Origin: Tangfeifania sp.
GTDB taxonomy: Bacteria > Bacteroidota > Bacteroidia > Bacteroidales > Prolixibacteraceae
Direction of reading: 5' to 3'
Length of the DNA stretch: 22,849 nucleotides
Assembly (NCBI GenBank): GCA_018400515.1
Contig: JAGYMR010000013.1
Location: 1-22,849, forward strand
Part shown: positions 7,712-15,098 of the stretch, piece after piece
Layout of the letters: each line of letters opens with the position of its first letter
Numbering within the stretch: position 1 is the first letter of the stretch
The notes under the pieces: generated by a model
The model's database searches: none
Told to the model about the DNA's origin: nothing
Seen by the model: only the letters and a program-made list of their open reading frames with translations
Translations under genes and position numbers: made by a program

Positions 7712-8698
7712 TTAACCGATTACCTGGAGAACAATGACAAGGATTATAAGCAACGAGAAAAGCAATTCACTCCAAAACCGGCTTTTCATAAAAACAAAAA
7801 AGTTGGCCACCAAAAAAGTCACCGGAATAGCCGTAATCACAAGCATCTCCTGGGACGTTGCCGGCACAAAGGAAAAACTGACCAGAGAGCAGACAAAAAA
7901 CAGAAAAAATACCGTAAAAAATTTCCGGGTACTCTCCTTTTTTGAATCGTACTGTTGAATGATACGTATACTGCCCAGAAAAGTCAAAAGAATCAGGAAT
8001 CCCAGGTAGATATGCCAGTGGATGGCTTCCCTGAAATGGTTCACCGGAGTGAGGGTATTTAACTCAAAAATTTTTAAAAGTTCCAGAAAACGGCCGGTTA
8101 AAAAGGCATAACTAAAAGCAAAAAGAAAAGGGAGCAAAAAACCAAGGGTAATGATCAGGTATTCGCGCCACCGGATTTCACGGGCCAATATTCCAACACC
8201 GAAGAAAAAGGCAGGAAAAAGGATAAAAGCGTTAAAATAAAAGAGGGTGCCTATTCCTAGCAGTATTCCGCTGTCAAACACGGCTGAATAAGGTTTGACT
8301 TTATCGAAAGCGCTGAAAAGGCGGTGAATGGCCATCAGAAAAAAAGCAGCAGAAAAGAAAACGGGATGGAGCGTGTGCATTTCGGTGAATCCGCTGATCA
8401 TAATAATAAAAAGGGGTGCCGGAAGCATGGTTCTGATCCGGATAAAGCTGTACCGGTTATTGATCTGTAGAACCATAAAAGCCAGCAAAAAAACCATGCC
8501 CAGTGCCAGGATGCTTTGCAGCAGGGGGGCATTCCTCACCAGGGCGCTTACCGGAAGGTAAAGCAAGTTCTCCGTTTCCCCCCGGTAAAAAGGATAAATT
8601 TCCGGAGAAAGGAGGCTTTTCAGCCAAAAAAGCATTCCCAGCAGGGGGAACAGCAAAAAATTTACGGCCCGGTTGGATTTTAAAATACGAAGTATCAT
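7712..8698 (-). CDS. DUF6427-like multi-pass membrane protein
   Basis: 328 residues of mostly hydrophobic sequence with roughly nine to ten predicted membrane segments, starting ILRILKSNRAVNFLLFPLLG. The small basic N-terminus, the ISGFTEMHTLHPVFFSAAFF region and the position next to purD resemble the Bacteroidetes-specific DUF6427 family, whose function is unknown. I assign it by recognition of pattern and context, with moderate certainty. No catalytic motif is evident. The overall topology, with loops rich in aromatics, resembles GT-C-like or polymerase-like integral proteins only in a general way. It begins 6 bases after the purD stop and ends one base before the carbamoyltransferase start, so all three are one transcriptional unit. 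Confidence 0.75.
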   Translation of the reverse strand: MILRILKSNRAVNFLLFPLLGMLFWLKSLLSPEIYPFYRGETENLLYLPVSALVRNAPLLQSILALGMVFLLAFMVLQINNRYSFIRIRTMLPAPLFIIMISGFTEMHTLHPVFFSAAFFLMAIHRLFSAFDKVKPYSAVFDSGILLGIGTLFYFNAFILFPAFFFGVGILAREIRWREYLIITLGFLLPFLFAFSYAFLTGRFLELLKIFELNTLTPVNHFREAIHWHIYLGFLILLTFLGSIRIIQQYDSKKESTRKFFTVFFLFFVCSLVSFSFVPATSQEMLVITAIPVTFLVANFFVFMKSRFWSELLFSLLIILVIVLQVIG

Positions 8699-8704
8699 TC
8701 CACG

Positions 8705-9973
8705 TTAAAGGTCAAATCCCAAATCTTTCCGGTAATATTTTCCTCCGAACCGGATCTTCTCTGCATTTTTGTAGGAAACCTCCAGGGCTTCCGACCAGGT
8801 GTTCCCGCTGGAGCTCACTGCCAGAACCCTTCCCCCGTTGCTAAGGATCTTTTTCTCTTCGATTTTGGTCCCTGCGTGAAAAACGATGCTGCCGGTTACA
8901 TTATCCAGGCCGGTAATTTCTTTTCCTTTCTCATAACTGCCGGGATACCCCCCCGAAACCAAAACAACAGTTACGGCCGCTTTCGGATCGGTTTTGATTT
9001 TTCTTTTCCCCAGGGTCCCATCGGCCGTCCCTTCGAGCAGATCAACAAAATCGGATTTTATCCGCAACAATACAGCCTCTGCCTCGGGGTCACCCAATCG
9101 CACATTGTATTCAATGACAAAGGGATCGCCATTGACTTCCATCAGCCCGAAAAAAAGAAATCCGTTATAATCGATGTTTTCCATCCGCAACCCATTGATT
9201 GTCGGACGGATGATCCGGGTTTCCACCTTTTGCATAAATTCCCTGCCAGCAAAAGGAACGGGCGAAATGGCCCCCATACCCCCGGTGTTCAATCCGGTAT
9301 CCCCTTCTCCAATGCGCTTGTAGTCTTTGGCCTCCGGCAGAATTTTATAATCTTTTCCATCGGCCAGCACAAACACGGAGACCTCGGTCCCACTGAGAAA
9401 CTCTTCAATAACCACCTTTTTGCTGGCAGCGCCAAACTTTCCGCCCAGCATCTCCTTCAGCATTTTTTCCGCTTCAGAGAACGCATCAACGATCAACACA
9501 CCCTTCCCGGCAGCTAAACCATCGGCTTTCAAAACATAGGGGGCATTCAGTGATTCCAGAAAAACGATGCCCTCAGCAAGGGTACCGGGGGTAACGGTAA
9601 AATGTTTTGCCGTGGGAATGTTATGGCGGATCATAAAATCTTTGGCAAAGTCTTTACTCCCTTCGAGCAGGGCGCCTGATTTTTTGGGGCCGACCACCTT
9701 CACCTTTTTTAACTGCCCGTCGGCGGCAAAAAAATCGTGAATGCCCTCCATCAGGGGCACTTCAGGTCCCACAACCACCATATCAATGCCGTGTTCGGTA
9801 ACTGCATCTTTAATCCCGGGAAAATCGCTGACTCCCACTTCCAGGTTTTTCCCCAGCAGGGCGGTTCCTGCATTTCCCGGTGCAAAAAAAAGCCGGACGT
9901 TTTTTCTGCTTTGGTGTATTTTCCAGCCCAGGGCATGCTCCCTTCCTCCTGAGCCGATCACTAAAATTTTCAT
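8705..9973 (-). CDS. purD: Phosphoribosylamine-glycine ligase (GAR synthetase)
   Basis: 422 residues, the normal length. It catalyses the second step of de novo purine synthesis: ATP + 5-phosphoribosylamine + glycine to glycinamide ribonucleotide, in the cytosol. Landmarks: the N-terminal GSGGREHALGWK (7-18); the ATP-grasp region with VLKADGLAAGKGVLI (147-161); NTGGMGAISPVPF (229-241); and the highly conserved EYNVRLGDPEAEAVL (from residue 288) that holds metal-binding residues. The C-terminal domain is complete, ending FGGKYYRKDLGFDL. The ATG at 9973 places the Rossmann glycine motif at the expected distance. It lies 173 bases after the DUF2723 gene and heads the tight group purD-DUF6427-carbamoyltransferase; it probably has its own promoter in that gap, though none stands out. 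Confidence 0.97.
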   Translation of the reverse strand: MKILVIGSGGREHALGWKIHQSRKNVRLFFAPGNAGTALLGKNLEVGVSDFPGIKDAVTEHGIDMVVVGPEVPLMEGIHDFFAADGQLKKVKVVGPKKSGALLEGSKDFAKDFMIRHNIPTAKHFTVTPGTLAEGIVFLESLNAPYVLKADGLAAGKGVLIVDAFSEAEKMLKEMLGGKFGAASKKVVIEEFLSGTEVSVFVLADGKDYKILPEAKDYKRIGEGDTGLNTGGMGAISPVPFAGREFMQKVETRIIRPTINGLRMENIDYNGFLFFGLMEVNGDPFVIEYNVRLGDPEAEAVLLRIKSDFVDLLEGTADGTLGKRKIKTDPKAAVTVVLVSGGYPGSYEKGKEITGLDNVTGSIVFHAGTKIEEKKILSNGGRVLAVSSSGNTWSEALEVSYKNAEKIRFGGKYYRKDLGFDL

Positions 9974-10089
9974 TAAAAAAGGATTAAATTTTATGTCTGT
10001 AGTTCAATCAAGTTTTTATCTCTCACATCACTTTTAAACAGGGCCCATGGAACTCGTTCTATAAACATCCCCCTGTGGAAAACATCTTT

Positions 10090-10117
10090 TCGATCCCAGC
10101 GCAGCGACGGGCTTCGA
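10090..10117 (-). terminator. Possible hairpin after the DUF2723 gene
   Basis: In the gap between the DUF2723 stop and purD, TCGATCCC (10090-10097) can pair with GGGCTTCGA (10109-10117), with an internal mismatch. On the minus strand it is followed by AAAGATGTTTT, so the U-tract is distant. It could be a weak terminator or processing site. A tRNA T-arm look-alike (CTTCGAATC) occurs here but is not part of a tRNA. Confidence 0.25.
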
Positions 10118-10146
10118 ATCCGTTTCGGCTCAACAATCCGGTCTTC

Positions 10147-13100
10147 TCAAATTGAATTTAGCGATTGAAAGTGCCTTTGAACGCTCTCTCCGATCTTTTC
10201 CGACAATTCGGTATCGCCGTTATTTTTGGCCGTTCGCTCTATTTGCTGCAAATAGAAAAGGTTTCGCTGGATCTCTCCCTGGATGCCCTGGCTTTGCTGA
10301 AACCGCGGAGCAAGTGAAAGCAGGTAGTCCAGTTCATCATTGAACGTATCATGGGCTTCTTCGACAATCTGTTTTCCTTTTTCAGAGGCCCCGGCCTTAT
10401 AGTAATACTCAGCGAGCTGGATGGAAAAGAACTCATGCGCCACAATGGAATCCGGAACGAGTTCAAAACAGCGGTCAATAACCGCCACGGCAGAATCTTT
10501 CTTGCCCTCTTCGATCAAACCGTCCGCCAAACGGCCAAAACTGTTCCGGATATTGCTCATCATCCGCCGGTTATTTTCATCGATGTAAACATCCGGATCG
10601 TTCATATTCCCGTAGGCAAATTTATTCATCAAATTATCATACATCCGGTCGGTTTCAACGGTTCCGTATGACAGCCGCTCCTCAACGCTTTTCCCTTTAA
10701 CGGGAACAAGCCGGTACGCAAATCCTTCCACCCTGAAGTAATCCTGAAGGTTCAGGTATTTATCGCGGCCCACAGTAATGGCCCAGTAAACAGGCCTTTC
10801 CCAGTTATTCTCCGCCAGCAGGTCGAGGATCATCATTTCATCTTTCGTGATGTAATTTTTATCGGACAGGTCAATGGTAAGGGTATCGACAATTTTATCG
10901 TAATCCTCGGGTGGTACAACCTTATTTTGAATAACGGCCTCTTTGTCGATCTCAAAATGCAGCACTTTTTTGGGCAGGTAAGGGGCATTATCAGCATGCT
11001 GCAATTTTGTCCCGGGTTTATCGCTGGCAATGAAATCGATTCCTTCTTTCAGACCAATTTTGCGGGATATCCGGGGACTGTTCATAAGGTAAACCACATC
11101 ACGGGTTCCCTGCCGGTACTTTTCCCGGGGGATCGAAAAGGGAACCGGATCCGATTCATAGGCCTGCCGGCGCATTTGGTTAATATACCAGTCGGTTTGC
11201 AGATAACTGAGATTACACACACGCACATCGGTACGAAGTCCCTCGACCTCCTGTTTATACCACAGGGGGAAGGTATCGTTGTCACCGTTGGTAAAGATGA
11301 TGCCATTGGATTCACAGGTTTTCAGGTAGTTGCCCCCCAGGTCCCTTGCGGTATAGCGACCCGAACGATCGTGGTCATCCCAGTTTTCAGATGCCATGAT
11401 GCCAGGTACCAGGACCAGGGTAGCGATTCCGGCAATGCCGGTGGCAACCATCCCGGGAAGGTATTTTTTCAGGGCATCAATGATCCCCAAAACCCCCAGG
11501 CCTATCCATATGGCAAAGGCATAAAAAGAGCCGGCATAAGCGTAATCGCGTTCACGCGGCTGATGAGGGTACTGATTCAGATAAATCACAATGGCCAGGC
11601 CGGTCATAAAGAATAACAGAAAAACGACCCAGAACCCTTTTTTCCCCTCCTTCCCTTTATTGTACTGAAAAAAGAGCCCGGCCAGCCCCAGCAGCAAGGG
11701 AAAGAAATAATAGGTGTTCCGTGCTTTATTACGGGCAAAACGATCGGGAAGGTGATCCTGATCGCCCAAACGCCATTCATCAATGAATTTCACTCCGCTC
11801 AGCCAGTTCCCGTGCAGGATGCTCCCGTGCCCCTGAATGTCGTTCTGACGTCCGGCAAAATTCCACATAAAATAACGGAAATACATGTGTCCCACCTGAT
11901 AGCGGAAGAAAAACCGCATATTTTCGATGAAGGTGGGTTTGGTGATGGTTTCCGTTTCTCCCTGCTCATTCCTGTGTTGTACCTGCCGTCCCTTGATCTT
12001 ACCCCATTGCCGGTAGTCCTGCGCATGCACCGATTGCATACTGCTCCACATCCGGGGAAAAAACGTGGTAAATTTCTCATCATAGTTGGGGATCATGCGA
12101 TGGTCGGTTACCTCATACTTCCCGTCAATCTGCGAATAAATAGGCTTCCCCTCTTTATACCGGTTGTCCGGATCCAGCGGAGCATTGTAATACTGGCCGA
12201 AAAACAGCGGACGCTGCCCGTATTGTTCCCGGTTGAGATAACTCAAAAGCGAAAAAGTATCGTTCGGGCTGTTTTGGTCCATCGGCGGCTTCGCTGAAGA
12301 GCGAATGATGATGAGCGCAAAAGAGGAATATCCGATTAATATGACGGTTAAACTGACCAGGATAGTATTCCATACCACCAGTCGCTTCTGAATGGTATAC
12401 CGGATACCCCAGACAATGGCAGCAATAAGGACCAAAACATAAAACAGGAGTCCGAAATGATAAGGCAATCCGAATGAATTGACAAACAGCAACTCAAACC
12501 ACGATCCCACGGTCACTGTTCCCGGAATAATGACGTACATGATGACCACCAGAAGAACCACCGATATGGCTAGGGCCGATATGATGCCTTTGCGGCTGAC
12601 CTTATACTCTTTAAAATAATAAACAAAAACGATGGCGGGGATGGCCAGCAAGTTCAGCAGGTGAACACCGATGGATATCCCCATGATGTAGGAGATAAAA
12701 ATCAACCAGCGGTTCGCATGGGCGTTGTCTGCTATGTTTTCCCACTTCAGGATGGCCCAGAAAACCATGGCGGTCAGCAGGGATGAAGTGGCATAGACCT
12801 CTCCCTCGACGGCCGAAAACCAAAAGGTATCGGAAAAGGTGTAGGCCATCGCACCCACAAAACCGGCAGCCATAATACCAGCAGTTTTCTCGGAAGAAAA
12901 CGCCCCGTTACGTATCACCAGTTTCTTCGCCAGGTGGGTGATGGTCCAGAACAGGAACATAATGGTAAAGGCACTGGCGAGTCCAGACATCATATTAATC
13001 ATCAATGCCGTATTCTCAGGACGCGAAAAAAGGGTAAAGAAACGTCCCAGGATCATAAAAAAGGGTGCACCCGGAGGATGTCCTACCTCCAGCTTATAGG

Positions 13101-13227
13101 CTGTGGTAATGAATTCACCACAATCCCAGAAACTGGTAGTGGGTTCAATGGTCATTAAATAGACAGTGGCGGCAATGAGAAAGGTGATCCAGCCAATGAT
13201 CCTGTTGGTCCGTTTGTATTGCTTCAT
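10147..13227 (-). CDS. DUF2723 integral membrane glycosyltransferase-like protein (GT-C type, TMEM260-related)
   Basis: 1026 residues. The N-terminal half carries about ten to twelve membrane segments. The first periplasmic loop has the family signature IEPTTSFWDCGEFITTAYKL, with Asp35 and Glu38, followed by GHPPGAPFF (His50), the acidic loop expected for a GT-C enzyme that uses a lipid-linked sugar. Further conserved blocks are YPHQPRERDYAYAGSFYAFA (around residue 555) and FTNGDNDTFPLWYKQEVEGLRTDVRV (about 630-660). The last third is soluble, with helical repeats near the C-terminus (ALA-type TPR-like, residues about 920-1010). The animal homologue TMEM260 is a protein O-mannosyltransferase; in Bacteroidetes the family is common and a role in protein O-glycosylation is plausible. 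Start ATG 13227 is preceded by AT-rich DNA. Same strand as purD, 173 bases upstream of it. Confidence 0.9.
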   Translation of the reverse strand: MKQYKRTNRIIGWITFLIAATVYLMTIEPTTSFWDCGEFITTAYKLEVGHPPGAPFFMILGRFFTLFSRPENTALMINMMSGLASAFTIMFLFWTITHLAKKLVIRNGAFSSEKTAGIMAAGFVGAMAYTFSDTFWFSAVEGEVYATSSLLTAMVFWAILKWENIADNAHANRWLIFISYIMGISIGVHLLNLLAIPAIVFVYYFKEYKVSRKGIISALAISVVLLVVIMYVIIPGTVTVGSWFELLFVNSFGLPYHFGLLFYVLVLIAAIVWGIRYTIQKRLVVWNTILVSLTVILIGYSSFALIIIRSSAKPPMDQNSPNDTFSLLSYLNREQYGQRPLFFGQYYNAPLDPDNRYKEGKPIYSQIDGKYEVTDHRMIPNYDEKFTTFFPRMWSSMQSVHAQDYRQWGKIKGRQVQHRNEQGETETITKPTFIENMRFFFRYQVGHMYFRYFMWNFAGRQNDIQGHGSILHGNWLSGVKFIDEWRLGDQDHLPDRFARNKARNTYYFFPLLLGLAGLFFQYNKGKEGKKGFWVVFLLFFMTGLAIVIYLNQYPHQPRERDYAYAGSFYAFAIWIGLGVLGIIDALKKYLPGMVATGIAGIATLVLVPGIMASENWDDHDRSGRYTARDLGGNYLKTCESNGIIFTNGDNDTFPLWYKQEVEGLRTDVRVCNLSYLQTDWYINQMRRQAYESDPVPFSIPREKYRQGTRDVVYLMNSPRISRKIGLKEGIDFIASDKPGTKLQHADNAPYLPKKVLHFEIDKEAVIQNKVVPPEDYDKIVDTLTIDLSDKNYITKDEMMILDLLAENNWERPVYWAITVGRDKYLNLQDYFRVEGFAYRLVPVKGKSVEERLSYGTVETDRMYDNLMNKFAYGNMNDPDVYIDENNRRMMSNIRNSFGRLADGLIEEGKKDSAVAVIDRCFELVPDSIVAHEFFSIQLAEYYYKAGASEKGKQIVEEAHDTFNDELDYLLSLAPRFQQSQGIQGEIQRNLFYLQQIERTAKNNGDTELSEKIGESVQRHFQSLNSI

Positions 13228-13543
13228 TATTCAAATTTTCATTCGGTTATACTTCACTATTATCTTGGGTTACTCCTGTACCGCAGGAATTCTTATTCTG
13301 TCAGGCAACGATCAATATTCAATGTTCGCGACCAGATTTACGAAAAATCCGTTCTCAGGGCGATGGCTGATCCCCTCCCTTTCCGGGACCCCGCCGGCTG
13401 ATTTTTTTCCGCATGAATGCCTGCTGCGAAGATAAGTGTTTTCGACCAAACATAAATAACCGAGGCGAAATAATCCAGTGATCAGAAATGGGAAATCAGT
13501 CCGGTAGGCTGAAGAAATCCTGATTTTTGACCGGATAGCCGGA
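13228..13543. other. 316-base intergenic region upstream of the DUF2723 gene
   Basis: Lies between the DUF2723 start and the pgeF stop, both minus strand. No coding region is supported; short plus-strand frames here lack any features. It must contain the DUF2723 promoter, but no clean TAnnTTTG is seen. Small inverted repeats are present: CCTG-CGGTA-CAGG shortly upstream of the start codon (minus-strand reading), and AAATCAG (13493-13499) with CTGATTT (13520-13526) just after pgeF. The latter is a hairpin without a U-tract. Confidence 0.45.
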
Positions 13544-14323
13544 TCAGAAGCCTTCCGGTTCCCCGCCTGCATTCAATAGCATAATCCCTGAAACCATTCT
13601 TCCGGTATTTTTCCCTTCCCGGCGGGCCGAAAAGAAAAGCGTTTCTTCCCTGAAGGTGCATTTTTCCGATACCTCGATATGGTTCGGAGTCAGACCGGAA
13701 GCCAATAAAATTTGCCGGTTGGCTTCCCACAGGTTAAAATGGATGCTTCCCCGGCCATTATCCCACAGTGAATGGCGGGGGTTAGGGACGGTTCGCTCGA
13801 CCTCCCGGACCACCTCCGGTCCCACTTCATAAACAGCAGGACCGATGGATGGACCAATCACCGCCCGCAAATGGCCGGGCTTGCTTCCGGAAATGGCCTG
13901 CATTTTCCGCACGGCCTTCCCGGCAATTCTTTTGACGGTCCCCCGCCAACCGGCATGGATGGCAGCAATGGCCTTTTGCACCGGATCGAAAAGCAAAACC
14001 GATACACAATCAGCCGTCTGGACACAGAGACAAATCCCGGGACGGTTGGTTACCAGGCCATCCGTTTCCGTCAACTCCTGCTCCGGAAGTTCCTTCACTT
14101 CCGCCACCCACCCCGAGTGGGTCTGCCGGGGAAAGACCAGCTGTCCCGGTTGTATCCCAAGCAAGGCCGCCAGTCGCCGGCGATTTTCGGCAACTGACGA
14201 AACATGATCTCCCGTAAAACGAAAATGATCGGCTCCGGGGAATACCTTCCGGGTAGTACTAAAAGCAAGCAAGGAGCGGTAGGAGCTCAGAAGTGAGTAA
14301 GTAATAATTCCCGGTTTATCCAT
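13544..14323 (-). CDS. pgeF: Peptidoglycan editing factor / multi-copper-oxidase-like YfiH family protein
   Basis: 259 residues, cytosolic, family PF02578. The three metal/catalytic residues are in place: His69 in RQTHSGWV, Cys106 in QTADCVSVLLFD, and His123 in AIHAGWRGTV. IGPSIGPAVYEVGPEVV (157-173) follows, and the C-terminus ends in the usual TGRM segment. Homologues remove wrongly incorporated serine-containing precursors from peptidoglycan synthesis (E. coli PgeF) and others act on purine nucleosides; which applies here is unknown. At the glycine-proline-cysteine site seen in many homologues this protein has Gly-Pro-Ala. The ATG at 14323 overlaps the last 8 bases of the Crp-family gene, so translation is probably coupled and the two form an operon. 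Confidence 0.94.
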   Translation of the reverse strand: MDKPGIITYSLLSSYRSLLAFSTTRKVFPGADHFRFTGDHVSSVAENRRRLAALLGIQPGQLVFPRQTHSGWVAEVKELPEQELTETDGLVTNRPGICLCVQTADCVSVLLFDPVQKAIAAIHAGWRGTVKRIAGKAVRKMQAISGSKPGHLRAVIGPSIGPAVYEVGPEVVREVERTVPNPRHSLWDNGRGSIHFNLWEANRQILLASGLTPNHIEVSEKCTFREETLFFSARREGKNTGRMVSGIMLLNAGGEPEGF

Positions 14324-14993
14324 AAATGAGCAGTTGATTCAATTTTTCCTTGTTCACCAAAGTAATGGTTTTTCGCTCCTTCACAATCAGCTTTTCCTTT
14401 TGCATTTCAGCAAGCACACGAGCCAGTGAAGGACGGCTCACCCCGAACAAACCGGCAAGCTCCTCCTGGGTGATCTCCAATTCAACCGAATGAAACCGGT
14501 CGCCGGCTTTTTGCAGCAAATAATGGGCCATTTTCTCCTTTATGGTTTTGTAATTCAAAAAATGAATTTTCTGGGAAAGAAACTGAGACCGGGATGATAT
14601 GCTGTTCAGGTAATTTTCCAGCAAACGGGTGCTCATCTGCAGCAACCGCAGAAACTCGGAAAGGGGAATAACCAATAGCCTCACCTCATTATTAGCAGAG
14701 ATGGTCACCGGAAAAGCATTCGCAGTACCAAAAAGAAAAGCCACCGCCATAGGACGCGGGGCTTCGATATCTTCAATTTTTATGGTATTCCCCGAATAAT
14801 CAATCACTTCTCCACGGACACTTCCAGATAGGACGATATAAAGTGAACGGATCTTTTTCCCGGCCAGGGCGATGACCTCATCACGACTGAAATTTTTAAC
14901 CTGAAATTGAATCTGCCCCAAAAGACGGGCAGATTCGTTTTCAGAAACACCCTTAAATACCGGACAATTGCTAAGTTGCTGATAACTGATCAT
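14316..14993 (-). CDS. Crp/Fnr family transcriptional regulator, HcpR-like
   Basis: 225 residues from the chosen start. An N-terminal cyclic-nucleotide-binding-type beta-barrel (about 20-115, with SLYIVLSGSVRGEV) is followed by a long dimer helix and a winged helix-turn-helix. The HTH is ITQEELAGLFGVSRPSLARVL (about 174-194), the typical Crp-type recognition helix with Ser-Arg-Pro. No N-terminal cysteine cluster like that of FNR is present, so an iron-sulfur sensor of that kind is unlikely; known HcpR proteins sense NO, some through haem. The frame extends to 15047, but the ATG at 14993 (MISYQQL) is preferred because the longer version would place the palindromic operator inside the coding region. 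It is divergent from hcp and shares the control region, the typical arrangement of a regulator of hybrid-cluster protein genes. The HcpR assignment rests on context. Confidence 0.88.
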   Translation of the reverse strand: MISYQQLSNCPVFKGVSENESARLLGQIQFQVKNFSRDEVIALAGKKIRSLYIVLSGSVRGEVIDYSGNTIKIEDIEAPRPMAVAFLFGTANAFPVTISANNEVRLLVIPLSEFLRLLQMSTRLLENYLNSISSRSQFLSQKIHFLNYKTIKEKMAHYLLQKAGDRFHSVELEITQEELAGLFGVSRPSLARVLAEMQKEKLIVKERKTITLVNKEKLNQLLIYG

Positions 14994-15005
14994 TAATAGG
15001 CATTT

Positions 15006-15021
15006 TGTAACAATTGTTACA
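15006..15021. promoter_or_regulatory. Perfect 16-bp palindromic operator for the Crp-family regulator
   Basis: TGTAACAATTGTTACA is a perfect inverted repeat with half-site TGTAAC, the size and symmetry of a Crp/Fnr-family site. It is centred at 15013.5, between the regulator start (14993) and hcp (15099). Measured to the start site predicted from the -7 element, its centre is near -41.5, the class II activator position. It also lies directly before the regulator gene and could mediate autoregulation. Confidence 0.8.
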
Positions 15022-15042
15022 TTTTCACGAACGGAGCTACCG

Positions 15043-15050
15043 TACATTTG
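15043..15050 (+). promoter_or_regulatory. hcp promoter -7 element
   Basis: TACATTTG matches the Bacteroidetes TAnnTTTG consensus exactly, 48 bases before the hcp ATG. No good TTTG is found about 20 bases upstream; the sequence there is TTACATTTTC. A weak -33 element fits a promoter that depends on an activator bound at the adjacent palindrome. The leader is A-rich with no Shine-Dalgarno sequence. Confidence 0.6.
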
Positions 15051-15098
15051 TTGTGAATTACTGCTGCAATTTTAAAAAAAACAATAAAAAAGAAAATT

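Noticed and set aside
8876..9517. 213-residue plus-strand open frame
   Set aside because: Antisense to purD, whose motifs are unmistakable; no features of its own.
10090..10125. tRNA-like T-arm sequence CTTCGAATC
   Set aside because: The flanking bases do not pair as a five-base T-stem and no acceptor, D or anticodon arms can be found.
10927..11616. 229-residue plus-strand open frame
   Set aside because: Entirely antisense to the well-supported DUF2723 gene; composition is that of a shadow frame in GC-biased DNA.
11752..12297. 181-residue plus-strand open frame
   Set aside because: Antisense to the DUF2723 gene; no homology recognised.
15045..15047. Upstream start of the Crp-family gene at 15047
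   Set aside because: It would place the perfect operator palindrome and much of the divergent promoter region inside the coding sequence. The ATG at 14993 gives a normal family N-terminus.
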